Source: Listeria fleischmannii subsp. fleischmannii LU2006-1
Lineage (GTDB): Bacteria; Bacillota; Bacilli; Lactobacillales; Listeriaceae
Length of the DNA: 64,000 nucleotides
Direction of reading: 5' to 3'
NCBI RefSeq assembly: GCF_000344175.1
Contig: NZ_ALWW01000010.1
Span: 1 to 64,000, forward strand
Part shown: positions 8,883 through 17,322 of the stretch, piece after piece
How positions within the stretch are numbered: position 1 is the first letter of the stretch
How the letters are laid out: each line of letters begins with the position of its first letter
Position numbers and translations under genes: made by a program
The notes under the pieces: generated by a model
The model's input: only the letters and a program-made list of their open reading frames with translations
Databases searched by the model: none
Told to the model about the DNA's origin: nothing

Positions 8883-9802
8883 TCTGCTTCCTCCATTTTT
8901 CGTATTTTAACTTGGGGTAAAATTTCTTGTATATACGCTTTTGTAGCTAAATCGGTTTGAAAAGCCGTCGCCGTTCCAGTTGCCACACCCATTTTAAATG
9001 CCGCGACCGGATCTTTTGTTTCTGAAAAAGTGCCAACAAAACCTGCAATCATCGAGTCCCCAGCACCAACAGAATTTTTCACCTGTCCTTTAATCGGTTC
9101 AGCAAAGTACACATCACTTCCTGTAAAAAGAAGGGCCCCGTCTCCTGCCATCGATACAATGACGTGTTTAGCGCCAAGTTCAAGACATTTCTTGCCATAC
9201 GGGATTAAATCCTCTTTAGACGAAAAGATGACACCAAATAATTCCGCCAACTCATGATGGTTCGGTTTAATTAAAATCGGTTGTTTAGAAAGCGCGTGAA
9301 GCAGTTCTTCCCCTGTCGTATCAATCATAAACTCCGCGCCTTTTTGTTCACAAAATTGGATAATACGATCATAAAAATGACGACCTAACGAAGGCGGCAC
9401 ACTGCCTGATAAAATCACAATGTCATTTTCTGCAACTTGCTCTAATTGCCTAAAGAAGTCTGCTATTTCATTTTCAGATACTTTTGGCCCAAGCCCATTA
9501 ATTTCCGTTTCATCGCTTGATTTTAATTTAATATTAATCCGTGTATCATCAGCGATTTTCGTAAATCCAGACTGAATACCTTCTTTTTTAAGCCAATCCG
9601 CAATAAATCCACCGGTAAATCCACCTAAAAAACCGCTCGCAATCGTTTTCACATCTAATTGATTTAAAACACGAGAAACATTAATTCCTTTTCCGCCTGG
9701 TAATTTATAATCGCGATTCATGCGATTTAAATCCCCCATTTGAAGGTTTTCCACTTCCACAATGTAATCAATCGACGGGTTTAACGTAATTGTATAAATC
9801 AT
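8879..9802 (-). CDS. fruK: 1-phosphofructokinase
   Basis: 307 residues of the PfkB family. It starts MIYTITLNPSIDYIVEV, has the substrate-binding PGGKGINVSRVL motif and the C-terminal VGAGDSMIAGF signature with the catalytic Asp. It converts the fructose 1-phosphate made by FruA to fructose 1,6-bisphosphate with ATP. It overlaps fruR upstream and fruA downstream by 4 bases each, so the operon is translationally coupled. Called fruB in some Listeria annotations. Confidence 0.92.
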   Translation of the reverse strand: MIYTITLNPSIDYIVEVENLQMGDLNRMNRDYKLPGGKGINVSRVLNQLDVKTIASGFLGGFTGGFIADWLKKEGIQSGFTKIADDTRINIKLKSSDETEINGLGPKVSENEIADFFRQLEQVAENDIVILSGSVPPSLGRHFYDRIIQFCEQKGAEFMIDTTGEELLHALSKQPILIKPNHHELAELFGVIFSSKEDLIPYGKKCLELGAKHVIVSMAGDGALLFTGSDVYFAEPIKGQVKNSVGAGDSMIAGFVGTFSETKDPVAAFKMGVATGTATAFQTDLATKAYIQEILPQVKIRKMEEAE

Positions 9803-10551
9803 TTTTCTACCTCGATTATCTTTAATTTTTGGATAAAGGACTCCGCTTTATTTTCCGGTACGTAATCTGTTATAAGCGTCGCACGGTCTAATTCAAACAT
9901 CTTTGCAAAGTTTGCACTTTCAAACTTCGAATGATCTGCTACGACGAAAGTTTCGTCTGCGAGTAAACACGCCTTACGTTTTAAAAACGCCTCTTCCGTA
10001 TCCGGTGTCATAAAGCCAAATTCATGATGAACGGCATTCGTTCCAATAAATGCTTTATCAAAATGATAATTACTAATATTATCTAGAGCCACAGCGCCAA
10101 CAACCGCTTTTGTATGCACTTTCATTTTGCCGCCAAGAAGATATGCCTCAACATTTAAATGGACTAAGCGTTCCACATGGCTTAAACCATTCGTCACAAC
10201 TGTAATTTTTTTATCCGCTAAAAAAGGAATCATTTCAATCGTCGTTGATCCAGCGTCCAAATAAATACAATCGTTTTCTTCCACAAGCTCTGCCGCTCGT
10301 TTCGCAATTAATTGTTTGCTATGAATGTTTTTGAAAGATTTTTCATTCATACTTGGTTCTAAATTATGTTGCTTAAGAAGCTTCGCCCCACCGTGAACAC
10401 GCGCGAGTAAACCGTCTTCTTCCATTTCAATTAAATCACGTCGAATAGTTGACTCAGAAGCATTTAGACTCTCAACTAATTCGGAAAGCTTAACCACCGT
10501 AACGCGTTCTAACAGGTCGAGAATTTTTTCTTTACGCTCTGCATGTAACAT
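9799..10551 (-). CDS. fruR: DeoR-family repressor of the fructose operon
   Basis: About 250 residues: an N-terminal DeoR winged helix (ERKEKILDLLERVTVVKLSEL... with recognition helix ASESTIRRDLIEME) and a C-terminal sugar-phosphate sensor domain (DAGSTTIEMIPFL, TNGLSHVERLV, GGKMKVHTKAVVG). The start is set at 10551 because GGAGG lies 7 bases upstream; the open frame extends 17 codons further without a ribosome site. It should repress its own operon and be relieved by fructose 1-phosphate. Two direct-repeat operator candidates lie just upstream. Confidence 0.9.
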   Translation of the reverse strand: MLHAERKEKILDLLERVTVVKLSELVESLNASESTIRRDLIEMEEDGLLARVHGGAKLLKQHNLEPSMNEKSFKNIHSKQLIAKRAAELVEENDCIYLDAGSTTIEMIPFLADKKITVVTNGLSHVERLVHLNVEAYLLGGKMKVHTKAVVGAVALDNISNYHFDKAFIGTNAVHHEFGFMTPDTEEAFLKRKACLLADETFVVADHSKFESANFAKMFELDRATLITDYVPENKAESFIQKLKIIEVEK

Positions 10552-10610
10552 TTCATTTCCTCCATCCATTGTTAGCTTAACATCTTTTTCTTTCAAAATC
10601 AATCATTATA

Positions 10611-10637
10611 ATTCAAAAACATTCAAAAATAAGTCAT
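10611..10637. promoter_or_regulatory. Candidate FruR operator, proximal
   Basis: The sequence ATTCAAAaaCATTCAAAA followed by AGTCAT recurs at 10674-10699. This copy sits just downstream of the -10 of the fru promoter. Assignment to FruR is by position only. Confidence 0.55.
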
Positions 10638-10650
10638 AATCCACCATTTT

Positions 10651-10679
10651 ATTATAATGTATTCGTTTTATTCTTTCAA
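10651..10679 (-). promoter_or_regulatory. fruRKA promoter
   Basis: Minus-strand TTGAAA (10674-10679), 17-base spacer, perfect TATAAT (10651-10656), about 100 bases before fruR. The -35 lies inside the distal operator repeat. Confidence 0.75.
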
Positions 10680-10699
10680 ATTCATTCAAAACGAGTCAT
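10674..10699. promoter_or_regulatory. Candidate FruR operator, distal
   Basis: Second copy of the TTCAAAnnCATTCAAAAnnAGTCAT repeat. It covers the -35 of the fru promoter, so a bound repressor would block polymerase. Confidence 0.55.
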
Positions 10700-10708
10700 C
10701 GCGCGCAC

Positions 10709-10740
10709 AAAAAAAACGGCTGAGCATCGCTCAGCCGTTA
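10709..10740 (-). terminator. Intrinsic terminator of the hdeD-like gene
   Basis: An 11-bp stem (AACGGCTGAGC / GCTCAGCCGTT) with a 3-base loop and eight T on the minus strand. It isolates the hdeD-like gene from the fru promoter. Confidence 0.92.
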
Positions 10741-10749
10741 TGAGTTTAC

Positions 10750-11280
10750 TTATTTTTCCATTTTTCCCATGATGAAGAAAGTAGAAATCGCGCCAATACC
10801 TTCTACGATAAAGAATGTACCAGTAATAAAGACGATTCCGATTAAACTTACAACTGGGTTGAATAAAGCGATAAACCCAACAATAATTCCGATAATGCCT
10901 AGTGTTAAAATCCAGCCCCAACCTTGGACGTTATTTTGTTTAGCCGCAAAAGCACCGATTGTTCGCATAATCCCTGCAAAAAGAACCCACATTGCAAATA
11001 CAAGAACAAGTGTCGCAGCTCCTTCAATTTGGTCGAAGAGAAGAAATACCCCTAGTAATGTAGATAAAATCCCCTCTGCTAAAACCCATCCAGATACATG
11101 TTGCGCTTTGCGATTTGAAAAGTAGGAAATAATATGAAAGATACCTGACACAAGTAGCACAAACGCGATAGTGAAGTTAAATGTAAGTAACGACACGAGC
11201 GGATGGAACATTAACCAAATACCTAAGATAATCATAGCAATTCCAGCAATTAATAGTAAGATACGTGTAAAAGTTTTCAT
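10750..11280 (-). CDS. HdeD family (DUF308) membrane protein
   Basis: 176 residues with six regularly spaced hydrophobic segments and two internally related halves, each containing an IxLGIxxLFxPxxSL-type motif, typical of DUF308/HdeD membrane proteins linked to acid and general stress. GGGAGG precedes the ATG at the right distance. It is a single gene between its own promoter and a strong terminator. It corresponds by order to lmo0596, which as I recall is sigma-B dependent in L. monocytogenes; a sigma-B-like promoter is visible here. Confidence 0.85.
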   Translation of the reverse strand: MKTFTRILLLIAGIAMIILGIWLMFHPLVSLLTFNFTIAFVLLVSGIFHIISYFSNRKAQHVSGWVLAEGILSTLLGVFLLFDQIEGAATLVLVFAMWVLFAGIMRTIGAFAAKQNNVQGWGWILTLGIIGIIVGFIALFNPVVSLIGIVFITGTFFIVEGIGAISTFFIMGKMEK

Positions 11281-11319
11281 TTTTTGCCTCCCATGTTTTT
11301 ATGTAAACTCTAAGTTTGT

Positions 11320-11345
11320 TTACCACCATCTGCATAGGTATAAAC
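11320..11345 (-). promoter_or_regulatory. Sigma-B-type promoter of the hdeD-like gene
   Basis: Minus strand GTTTAT (11340-11345), 14-base spacer, TGGTAA (11320-11325), against consensus GTTT-N13-15-GGGWAW: one mismatch in the -10. It lies 40 bases before the start codon. No sigma-A pair at proper spacing was seen. Confidence 0.55.
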
Positions 11346-11449
11346 CTGTTTGAATAAAATTTACTTTTTTTCTAAAAAAAAGAGTCTTTCTTATACGCAT
11401 GATGGCGACTTAGCACGCTTTTTGAATGTCCACATAAACGCCAAAAGAA

Positions 11450-12222
11450 TCATATATCTAGTTTGGAGCTATCTAGCGTTTTATTTTCCGCAAAAAACTG
11501 GGCGACTTTATCCATAATCGGAATTTGAACGAGGTGGCCTTCATTTGTGCCGATTTCAAATTGAATCCGCGCCCCGTGTGCCTGATTTTGATTTTTCTTG
11601 ACGAATGTTTGAACGCTCTCAATTGGGATTTTATAATCTTCTGTGCCATGCCAAATGTAAAGCGGGCGACCCGCTAAGGTTTCTGGATTTTCTGCCAAAT
11701 CATAGCGATCTTGCCAAGAAAGAAGGTCCCCATAATCGCTTGGAAGCTTGATTTGGCGTTCTGTTGCACGCTCAATGGTTCGCATTCGAAAATGAAGGGG
11801 CTTGGCTCTCCCATAATCGAAGCTGCTGCCGTAATTTCTGTGTGATGCGTTAACAAGGCACAAGTTGTAATTCCCCCCATGGATACACCACCGACAAAAA
11901 GGTTTGAAGTGATGCCTTGACTCACATAATGGTCGCGTAAATACTCATATTCCGCTAAATTCCCTTGAACGCTATTCCAAAAAGTTAAGGAAATAACAGA
12001 GGAGACATTTTGGTGACGCTCTCCGTGATTCGGCGCATCTGGCAAACACACGCGAAAACCTTGACTCGCTAACTTTCTCCCTTGGGTTAAAACAAGTTCT
12101 TTACTAGTTTGCCAGCCATGATAATAAATGACCAGTGGCAATTTATGATCAACTTTCGTTTTATCCACAATTTCTAAAACAGGAATATCCTTGATTTTTC
12201 GTTTTACAATTTTAAATTTCAT
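11450..12222 (-). pseudogene. Alpha/beta hydrolase (YitV-like esterase), frameshifted
   Basis: Start at 12222 (GAGGTG site 9 bases upstream). The first frame gives MKFKIVKRK...VIYYHGW...LPDAPNHGERH...VGGVSMGGITTCAL, with the oxyanion HG and the nucleophile Ser in GVSMGG, and runs to IMGEPSP. The rest (LHFRMRTIERATERQ...IWHGTEDYKIPIE...GTNEGHLV, carrying the catalytic Asp and His) reads in the next frame and stops at 11450. The shift lies at a run of four C near 11797; a fifth C would restore a protein of about 257 residues, matching the family. Probable indel error or recent inactivation. The native substrate is unknown. Confidence 0.8.
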
Positions 12223-12284
12223 TTTCCACACCTCATCTTTCATTTTAACAGCCCCAAAACTAGAAAAACAATTTTGCCGCCTAC

Positions 12285-12313
12285 TTGACAAATTGTCTAA
12301 ATCATATTATGAT
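12285..12313 (+). promoter_or_regulatory. metX promoter
   Basis: Perfect TTGACA (12285-12290), 17-base spacer, TATGAT (12308-12313), ending 22 bases before the SAM riboswitch. Confidence 0.8.
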
Positions 12314-12334
12314 TATTGTTAATTTCATACATTC

Positions 12335-12431
12335 CTTATCAAGAAAGGCGGAGGGACTGGCCCGATGAAGCCTTAGCAACCGGATGTAAAAATCACGGTG
12401 CTAATTCCAGCAGTTAATTCTGAAAGATAAG
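12335..12431 (+). ncRNA. SAM-I (S-box) riboswitch
   Basis: Closing helix CTTATC (12335-12340) pairs with GATAAG (12426-12431). Between them are the S-box landmarks AAGAAAGGCGGAGGGACTGG, CCCGATGAAGCC and AGCAACCGG. It is followed by a terminator hairpin and then metX. With SAM bound the terminator forms and methionine synthesis is switched off. Confidence 0.95.
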
Positions 12432-12453
12432 TCGGCAGTCTCTTACATATAAC

Positions 12454-12498
12454 TACCCCTCTTGGCTTATTTTTTTAGCTAAGAGGGGTTTTTTTTTA
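12454..12498 (+). terminator. Riboswitch-controlled terminator before metX
   Basis: Stem ACCCCTCTT / AAGAGGGGT (12455-12463 with 12481-12489) with a long A/T-rich loop and a ten-T tail. It is the expression platform of the SAM riboswitch. Confidence 0.9.
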
Positions 12499-12535
12499 TA
12501 ACTCGACTTACTAACTTCACGAAAGGGTGACCAAA

Positions 12536-13641
12536 GTGGGCTTAAAACAACAATTATTATTTCAAAAAGAAGCTTTTATTTTAGAAAACGGGGCTACTTT
12601 ACAGCCTGTTGAAATCGGCTACGAAACATATGGGCAATTAAACGCTGATAAATCCAATGCGATTTTACTTTTGCACGCCCTAACAGGAACCGCACATGCA
12701 GCGAAGCACCATGAGGCTGATACGCCTGGCTGGTGGGATGACTATATTGGTCCCGGGAAAGCATTAGACACTGACCGTTTTTTTGTCATTTGCCCCAATG
12801 TATTTGGCGGGTGTAGTGGATCAACAGGTCCCTCTTCTATTAACCCTAAAACAGGGATTCCTTACCGCCTTAGTTTTCCTGGTTTTAGTGTAAAAGATAT
12901 CGTTCGCGTGCAATATGAACTTATCAAAACCTTACATATTTCAAAATTAAAAGCGGTTATCGGCGGCTCTATGGGCGGCATGCAAGCAACCGAGTGGGCC
13001 ATTTGCTACTCGGACCATGTAAACTCCGTCATCAATATCGCGTCTCCGCTAGCAGCTAGTCCTGACGCCATTGGTTTCAACCTCATTCAGCGTATGGCCA
13101 TTTTAAACGATCCGGATTTTAACGATGGCAATTACATCGCACAGCCAGAAGGCGGGCTCGCTACTGCTCGAATGGTGGGCATGATGACTTACCGCACAAG
13201 CGAACTTTTTTCGAAACGCTTCGAACGCTTTACCGTGGCCGAAAGTTCAAAAAGCGCTTTTCAAAAGAGCATTTCCAGATCGAATCCTATTTACAATACC
13301 AAGGCGATAGTTTTGTTGAACGTTTTGATGCGAACAGCTACCTTTATTTAACAAAAGCAATTGACCTGTTTGACGTTATCCGCAGTCAAGAAAGCGAAGC
13401 GCCACCTTATTCCCACATTAAAATTCCTTACCTTTTAATAGGGATTACATCCGACCAACTTTTCCGCATTTCCGATCTAAGACGTGACTTTGAATTGCTA
13501 AAAGCAGCAGGCGTTCCTGTAACGTACCACGAAATCGATTCTGAATATGGTCACGACGCCTTCCTAGTACACAGCGAAGTAATCAAATTCGCACCCATTT
13601 TAACCGAATTTTTACTTCCAACAGAAAAAATAGCGCACTAA
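12536..13641 (+). pseudogene. metX: Homoserine O-acetyltransferase, frameshifted
   Basis: GTG start at 12536 with AGGGTGA 5 bases upstream. Typical MetX motifs follow: [48 protein letters not shown] and the nucleophile Ser in [13 protein letters not shown]. The frame breaks near 13258 at a run of four T; a fifth T would restore the reading ([18 protein letters not shown]...). The second part reaches [15 protein letters not shown] with the catalytic His and stops at 13639-13641, for a total of about 367 residues, normal for the family. It makes O-acetylhomoserine for methionine synthesis, under the SAM riboswitch. Its partner sulfhydrylase gene is not next to it here. Confidence 0.93.
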
Positions 13642-13642
13642 A

Positions 13643-13666
13643 AAAGAGAAGACTTAATCTTCTCTC
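13643..13666 (+). repeat. Left flanking hairpin of repeat copy A (metX-side terminator stem)
   Basis: AGAGAAGA / TCTTCTCT stem directly after the metX stop, without a T run because the repeat begins at once. A near-identical hairpin lies at 13896-13916 on the other side of the repeat. Confidence 0.75.
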
Positions 13667-13895
13667 AGCTTGTAGAAAAACTCAAAGTTTACACAAAACA
13701 AAACGCTTCTAACCAAAATCAGACTGCTGACAAATGGTGAGATTCTAGCAGAGCCGAGTACCGAGGCGGAACATACTCGAGTACGTGATGACTGAAAACA
13801 GGGAAGGCGTAGTTGACCTGACCATGTGAGAAGTTATGCGAAGCGCACCAGAACGGAGGCAAGAGCGGCGAAGATTGACGTTTGTCAGCAGTCTG
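13667..13895 (+). repeat. Terminator-associated intergenic repeat, copy A (229 bp)
   Basis: Begins AGCTTGTAGAAAAACTCAAA and ends TTTGTCAGCAGTCTG. It contains a perfect 16-bp inverted repeat (13719-13734 with 13881-13896). The same element occurs at 27603, 33658 (reverse) and 51804. There is no coding capacity. It is flanked on both sides by copies of the metX terminator hairpin. See findings. Confidence 0.85.
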
Positions 13896-13921
13896 AGAGA
13901 AGAATCAATCTTCTCTTTTTT
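13896..13921 (+). terminator. Right flanking hairpin and terminator of copy A
   Basis: AGAGAAGA / TCTTCTCT stem followed by TTTTTT. It is a working intrinsic terminator for rightward transcription and overlaps the last codons of the convergent Mur-ligase-like gene. Confidence 0.75.
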
Positions 13922-15395
13922 GATACTCCTCTTTCAACAAATCCCCCAACTTATGGAAATCGCTTCCCGTCACAGAACCCTTCAAAACAACTAAACTATC
14001 CTCATCCAAAATTCCAAAAAGCGCGCTGCGAAGCTCTTTCAAATTATCAAACCACCGAACCTTATCGCTTTCCTCCTGCTTAAATAAATCTTTAAACAAG
14101 TCACCATAACCAAAAATATAATCTGCGCCACTCCCTAGAATATCCTTCATTATTTTAACGTGCACCCAAGGACCTTTCTCGCCTAAATCCGCAATTTGTC
14201 CTGTAATTAAAACCGTTTTCCCACGGTAAAAAAAGCGATGCGTTTTAAAATAATCAATCGCATTTAACATAGAAGGAACCGCCGCATTGTGCGAATCATC
14301 AATCATAAAAGCCTTCTTGTTTGCAGGCAAATATAAGGGGACCATCTCCATTGTTTTTGGTAACGACTTAAAAGATTCCATTTTTAAAAGCGCCGGACCC
14401 GTTTCCTTATAAATTTGATAATACGCCATAAGCGCAGCTAAGCTATTTTCAATAAGACCGTTCGAACCTGTTGGCAAACGGTATGTGAGCGTCTCGCCAA
14501 AAAATGTAATTTCAATTGCATCATAAAATTTTTCATGTTGAACGTGTTTTAAGCGTACGTCTGCGTCTTGGCCTTTAGCTGAGTAGGTTAAAATCCGGTT
14601 CGTATATTTTCTTGCTTTTTTTAGTATAATGTCACGTTCTTTTTTTTCAATATCGGCATTTAAAATGAGTGTCGTCTCTTCATTTGCCCCTTCTAACACC
14701 TTAGCTTTATACAAAGCGATGGTTGAGGTGTCCTTCATCGAACTAAGGTGCGCCTCGCCGATAGATGTGATGATGACGATATTTGGTCGAATCAGCTTAG
14801 ACATGGAACCTGTATCATAGCCATTTAATGCGTTTAAGGATACTTCCAAATTTAACACATCCGGCTCTTTTAAAAGTTTAGACATATAAAGCGGAATCGC
14901 AAAGCGTGTATTATGATTCCCTCTATTTTCAAGCACTTTTCGTTCATTCAGTAAGTGGGTAAGTAGCATTCGCGTAGAAGTTTTGCCAACAGACCCCGTA
15001 ATCGCAATCGCTGGTTTATGAAAATGGGTCCTGACAAGCTTGGAAAATCCAAGCATAAATTCCCAACTATTTTCGACAATAAATTGGGGTGTAGTGAGAC
15101 GTGCACTTTCAATCGGCGTCTCCGTCACGATTAAGCCCAACAAGTTTTCCTTCCCAATGATTTGCACATTCCCGTCCGTCCACTTCACCGGTTTACGATT
15201 CACATAGTCCCGTCGTTCACTAGAGATGGAAATAAACATCGTCTTGGCTAAAATAGCTGGATTTCTGCTTAACATGTTATGCTGATATTCTACTTCTGTA
15301 AGTTCCACTGGACGCAGTTCTTCATTAAGAAAATATCCTGGAAGATAGCGATCTAATTCTTTCACGAGATTTTGAATTTGAACAATTTTTTCCAT
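13905..15395 (-). CDS. Mur ligase family protein (MurF-like)
   Basis: About 496 residues with Mur-ligase organisation: N-terminal substrate-binding region, ATP-binding P-loop ITGSVGKTST (about residue 132), then ENRGNHNTRFAIP and LEVSLNALNGYD, and a C-terminal domain with IDDSHNAAVPSM and ITGQIADLG. It is likely to ligate an amino acid or dipeptide to a cell-wall or related precursor; motifs resemble MurF, but it is not certain to be the housekeeping enzyme. Start at 15395, where AAGGGG precedes the ATG by 7 bases. The last codons (KRED, stop) lie inside the right hairpin of repeat copy A, so its C terminus may have been altered by the insertion. Confidence 0.75.
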   Translation of the reverse strand: MEKIVQIQNLVKELDRYLPGYFLNEELRPVELTEVEYQHNMLSRNPAILAKTMFISISSERRDYVNRKPVKWTDGNVQIIGKENLLGLIVTETPIESARLTTPQFIVENSWEFMLGFSKLVRTHFHKPAIAITGSVGKTSTRMLLTHLLNERKVLENRGNHNTRFAIPLYMSKLLKEPDVLNLEVSLNALNGYDTGSMSKLIRPNIVIITSIGEAHLSSMKDTSTIALYKAKVLEGANEETTLILNADIEKKERDIILKKARKYTNRILTYSAKGQDADVRLKHVQHEKFYDAIEITFFGETLTYRLPTGSNGLIENSLAALMAYYQIYKETGPALLKMESFKSLPKTMEMVPLYLPANKKAFMIDDSHNAAVPSMLNAIDYFKTHRFFYRGKTVLITGQIADLGEKGPWVHVKIMKDILGSGADYIFGYGDLFKDLFKQEESDKVRWFDNLKELRSALFGILDEDSLVVLKGSVTGSDFHKLGDLLKEEYQKRED

Positions 15396-15419
15396 TAATA
15401 AACCCCTTTTCCCCTTCAT

Positions 15420-15608
15420 TTAAACATTTTTATTATTATGGTCCTTCTCCCACGGGTATTCCCCGTTCTCATCCCTTTCAAAATTTTTCAAATCCTCTTC
15501 CTGTTCCACTTCTTCCATCTTATGTCGCCGCCAAAAAAGCGGAATACAAGCTGGCAACACGATGCAAATAAACACAATGACGCGCGCGAAACTCACATAT
15601 CTATCCAT
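15420..15608 (-). CDS. Small membrane protein of unknown function
   Basis: 62 residues: one N-terminal hydrophobic segment (VSFARVIVFICIVLPACIPLFW), then a basic patch and an acidic tail (MEEVEQEEDLKNFERDENG). Its stop is 25 bases before the chosen Mur-ligase start, so the two probably form an operon. No family recognised. A membrane-anchored accessory of the ligase is possible but is inference. Confidence 0.6.
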   Translation of the reverse strand: MDRYVSFARVIVFICIVLPACIPLFWRRHKMEEVEQEEDLKNFERDENGEYPWEKDHNNKNV

Positions 15609-15706
15609 TCAGCCACACTTCTTTCGTACAATAATCAGAAAAATACAATCACAATATACCACACTCTAAATGGAAAAGCGAGTATATTGAAACGCAAATA
15701 ATTTTC

Positions 15707-16261
15707 CTAACTAGCGTTAAATTCTTCTTTTAACAAAGCATACATATTAAAATCCCTAAACTCACCATATACCTTTTTACTTTGCTTAAAGGTTCCTTCT
15801 TTTTTAAAGCCCGCTTTAACGGCAACACGATTACTAGGCTTGTTTAGAACATCCGCTACAATGGTAAGCCGATTTAGCCCCATTTCCAAAAAAGCAATTT
15901 GACACAAGGATAAAACAGCCTTCGTGGCAATATTACGTCCCACATATTTGGAGCCTATCCAATACCCTATTTCTGCCGTTTGATTATTTTGATCGATGAA
16001 GTGGAAATCAATTGAACCGATAATTTCATTTTCATAGGCGATAAGAAATAAGCGATCTGTTCCATTTATTTCACCATTTAGTTTCATCTTAATATAATTT
16101 TCTTCATCTTCAATCGTCTTCGTCCCATCCACAAAATCAAGAAACGGGCGCAAATGATCGCGATTCACATCAATTACTTCAAAAACATCTTTTGCAAGTT
16201 GCACATTTGGACTAACCAAGCTTATGGCTTCGTTGATATTTAATTGAAACAAGTGTTTCAC
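15707..16261 (-). CDS. GNAT acetyltransferase, RimJ/RimL type
   Basis: About 184 residues. GTG start at 16261, chosen because GGAGGGG lies 6 bases before it. Motifs of the RimJ/RimL (Acetyltransf_3) group are clear: RPFLDFVDGTKTIEDEENYI, the beta-strand IGSIDFHFI, AEIGYWIGSKYVGRNIATKAV (acetyl-CoA loop) and RLTIVADVLNKPSNRVAVKAGFKKEGTFK. It would transfer acetyl groups from acetyl-CoA to an N-terminal residue or a small molecule. The target is unknown. Two terminators lie just upstream, so it is transcribed alone. Confidence 0.82.
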   Translation of the reverse strand: MKHLFQLNINEAISLVSPNVQLAKDVFEVIDVNRDHLRPFLDFVDGTKTIEDEENYIKMKLNGEINGTDRLFLIAYENEIIGSIDFHFIDQNNQTAEIGYWIGSKYVGRNIATKAVLSLCQIAFLEMGLNRLTIVADVLNKPSNRVAVKAGFKKEGTFKQSKKVYGEFRDFNMYALLKEEFNAS

Positions 16262-16290
16262 GTTATTCCCCTCCTTTTTCCCCAATTATA

Positions 16291-16320
16291 GCAAAAAACA
16301 CCCAAAAGGATGTTTTTTTA
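16291..16320 (-). terminator. Second of two tandem terminators after the FNT gene
   Basis: Minus strand AACATCC / GGGTGTT stem (one G-U) followed by a T run. Confidence 0.6.
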
Positions 16321-16325
16321 TAAAC

Positions 16326-16350
16326 TAAAAACACCTTAAAAGGTGCTTTT
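16326..16350 (-). terminator. Intrinsic terminator of the FNT gene
   Basis: CACCTT / AAGGTG stem with T-rich 3' side on the minus strand, starting right after the stop codon. Confidence 0.65.
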
Positions 16351-17158
16351 AATCTTTGTAAATTGATTTTGTGCGGTTTAACCAAGCATAGCCAAGTCCA
16401 ATGACAAGACCACCGCCGACAAAGTTTCCTAAGAAAGCTAAGCTTAAGTTTGTAGCTACACTTCCTACTGTCATTCCAGCTAAATGTCCGCCAGATGCGA
16501 AGAAGGCAAGCGAGAATGAAGAGAAATTCGCGATAACGTGCTCAAAGCCTAAGAATGCAAAGATGAAAATAATAAAAATCATCGCAATGACTTTCCCAGC
16601 ATCATCTTTCATTCGCAAGGTACATAGAACGGCTGTATTTACCACAATATTCGCAAAAATACCTTCTACAAAAATTTGCAACGGTGCTTTTTCCAGTTTG
16701 CCTGTTACAGCTGTAAATAAAAAGTGATCTGCTGGCAAATTGTGAAACGTGGATGTTAATGATACAAGGTACCCTGCACAAATTCCGCCGATTAAGTTGA
16801 AAATGACACAAAGGAATAAAATTTGTAGTGCTTTTCCTGGACGTACAATTTTTTGATAAACCCCTGTTGTCATATACATCATATTCGATGTCCCAAGTTC
16901 AGCATTCATGTAAATAATCATAACGAGTGACCAGCTAAACATAAAGGCGTATACAATTTTACCAAGCCCAACTGCATAATGGTCCACTTTGTCTCCTATC
17001 ATAACCGCAACCGCTGTTCCTAAAGTCAGGAACAAACAAGCCAGCATTGCGCGTATGATGTAGCGAATGACACTGTTATTTACTAAATCAATTTTTTTCT
17101 TCGTGCTGTAATCAATTTTCTGCATTAATGGACTACTTTCGATATCCAAATCTTTCAT
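16349..17158 (-). CDS. Formate/nitrite transporter (FNT) family channel
   Basis: About 269 residues with six membrane segments and FNT signatures: MIYMNAELGTSNMMYM after the second segment (filter loop) and FVEGIFANIVVNTAVL, followed by GFEHVIANFSSFSLA, characteristic of pentameric formate/nitrite channels. It moves small monovalent anions such as formate across the membrane. The start is uncertain: ATG at 17158 or TTG at 17164, neither with a well-placed ribosome site. It is a single gene with its own terminators. It corresponds by order to lmo0593. Confidence 0.87.
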   Translation of the reverse strand: MKDLDIESSPLMQKIDYSTKKKIDLVNNSVIRYIIRAMLACLFLTLGTAVAVMIGDKVDHYAVGLGKIVYAFMFSWSLVMIIYMNAELGTSNMMYMTTGVYQKIVRPGKALQILFLCVIFNLIGGICAGYLVSLTSTFHNLPADHFLFTAVTGKLEKAPLQIFVEGIFANIVVNTAVLCTLRMKDDAGKVIAMIFIIFIFAFLGFEHVIANFSSFSLAFFASGGHLAGMTVGSVATNLSLAFLGNFVGGGLVIGLGYAWLNRTKSIYKD

Positions 17159-17284
17159 CTCCAACTCAAATAAATTTAATATTCACGACCTATAAGTGCA
17201 ATAACTTGTTCATTGTATCACGTTTTATATACATTTAAAATAGCGAATTTTGAGTAAAGCGTTATCATTTTCATTTTAATAATA

Positions 17285-17318
17285 AAGCACTAGAAGAAGT
17301 AAAATTTCTAGTGCTTTT
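17285..17318 (-). terminator. Intrinsic terminator of the DUF1269 gene
   Basis: AAGCACTAGAA / TTCTAGTGCTT stem of 11 bp, five bases after the stop codon region, followed by T-rich sequence on both strands. Confidence 0.8.
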
Positions 17319-17322
17319 AAAC

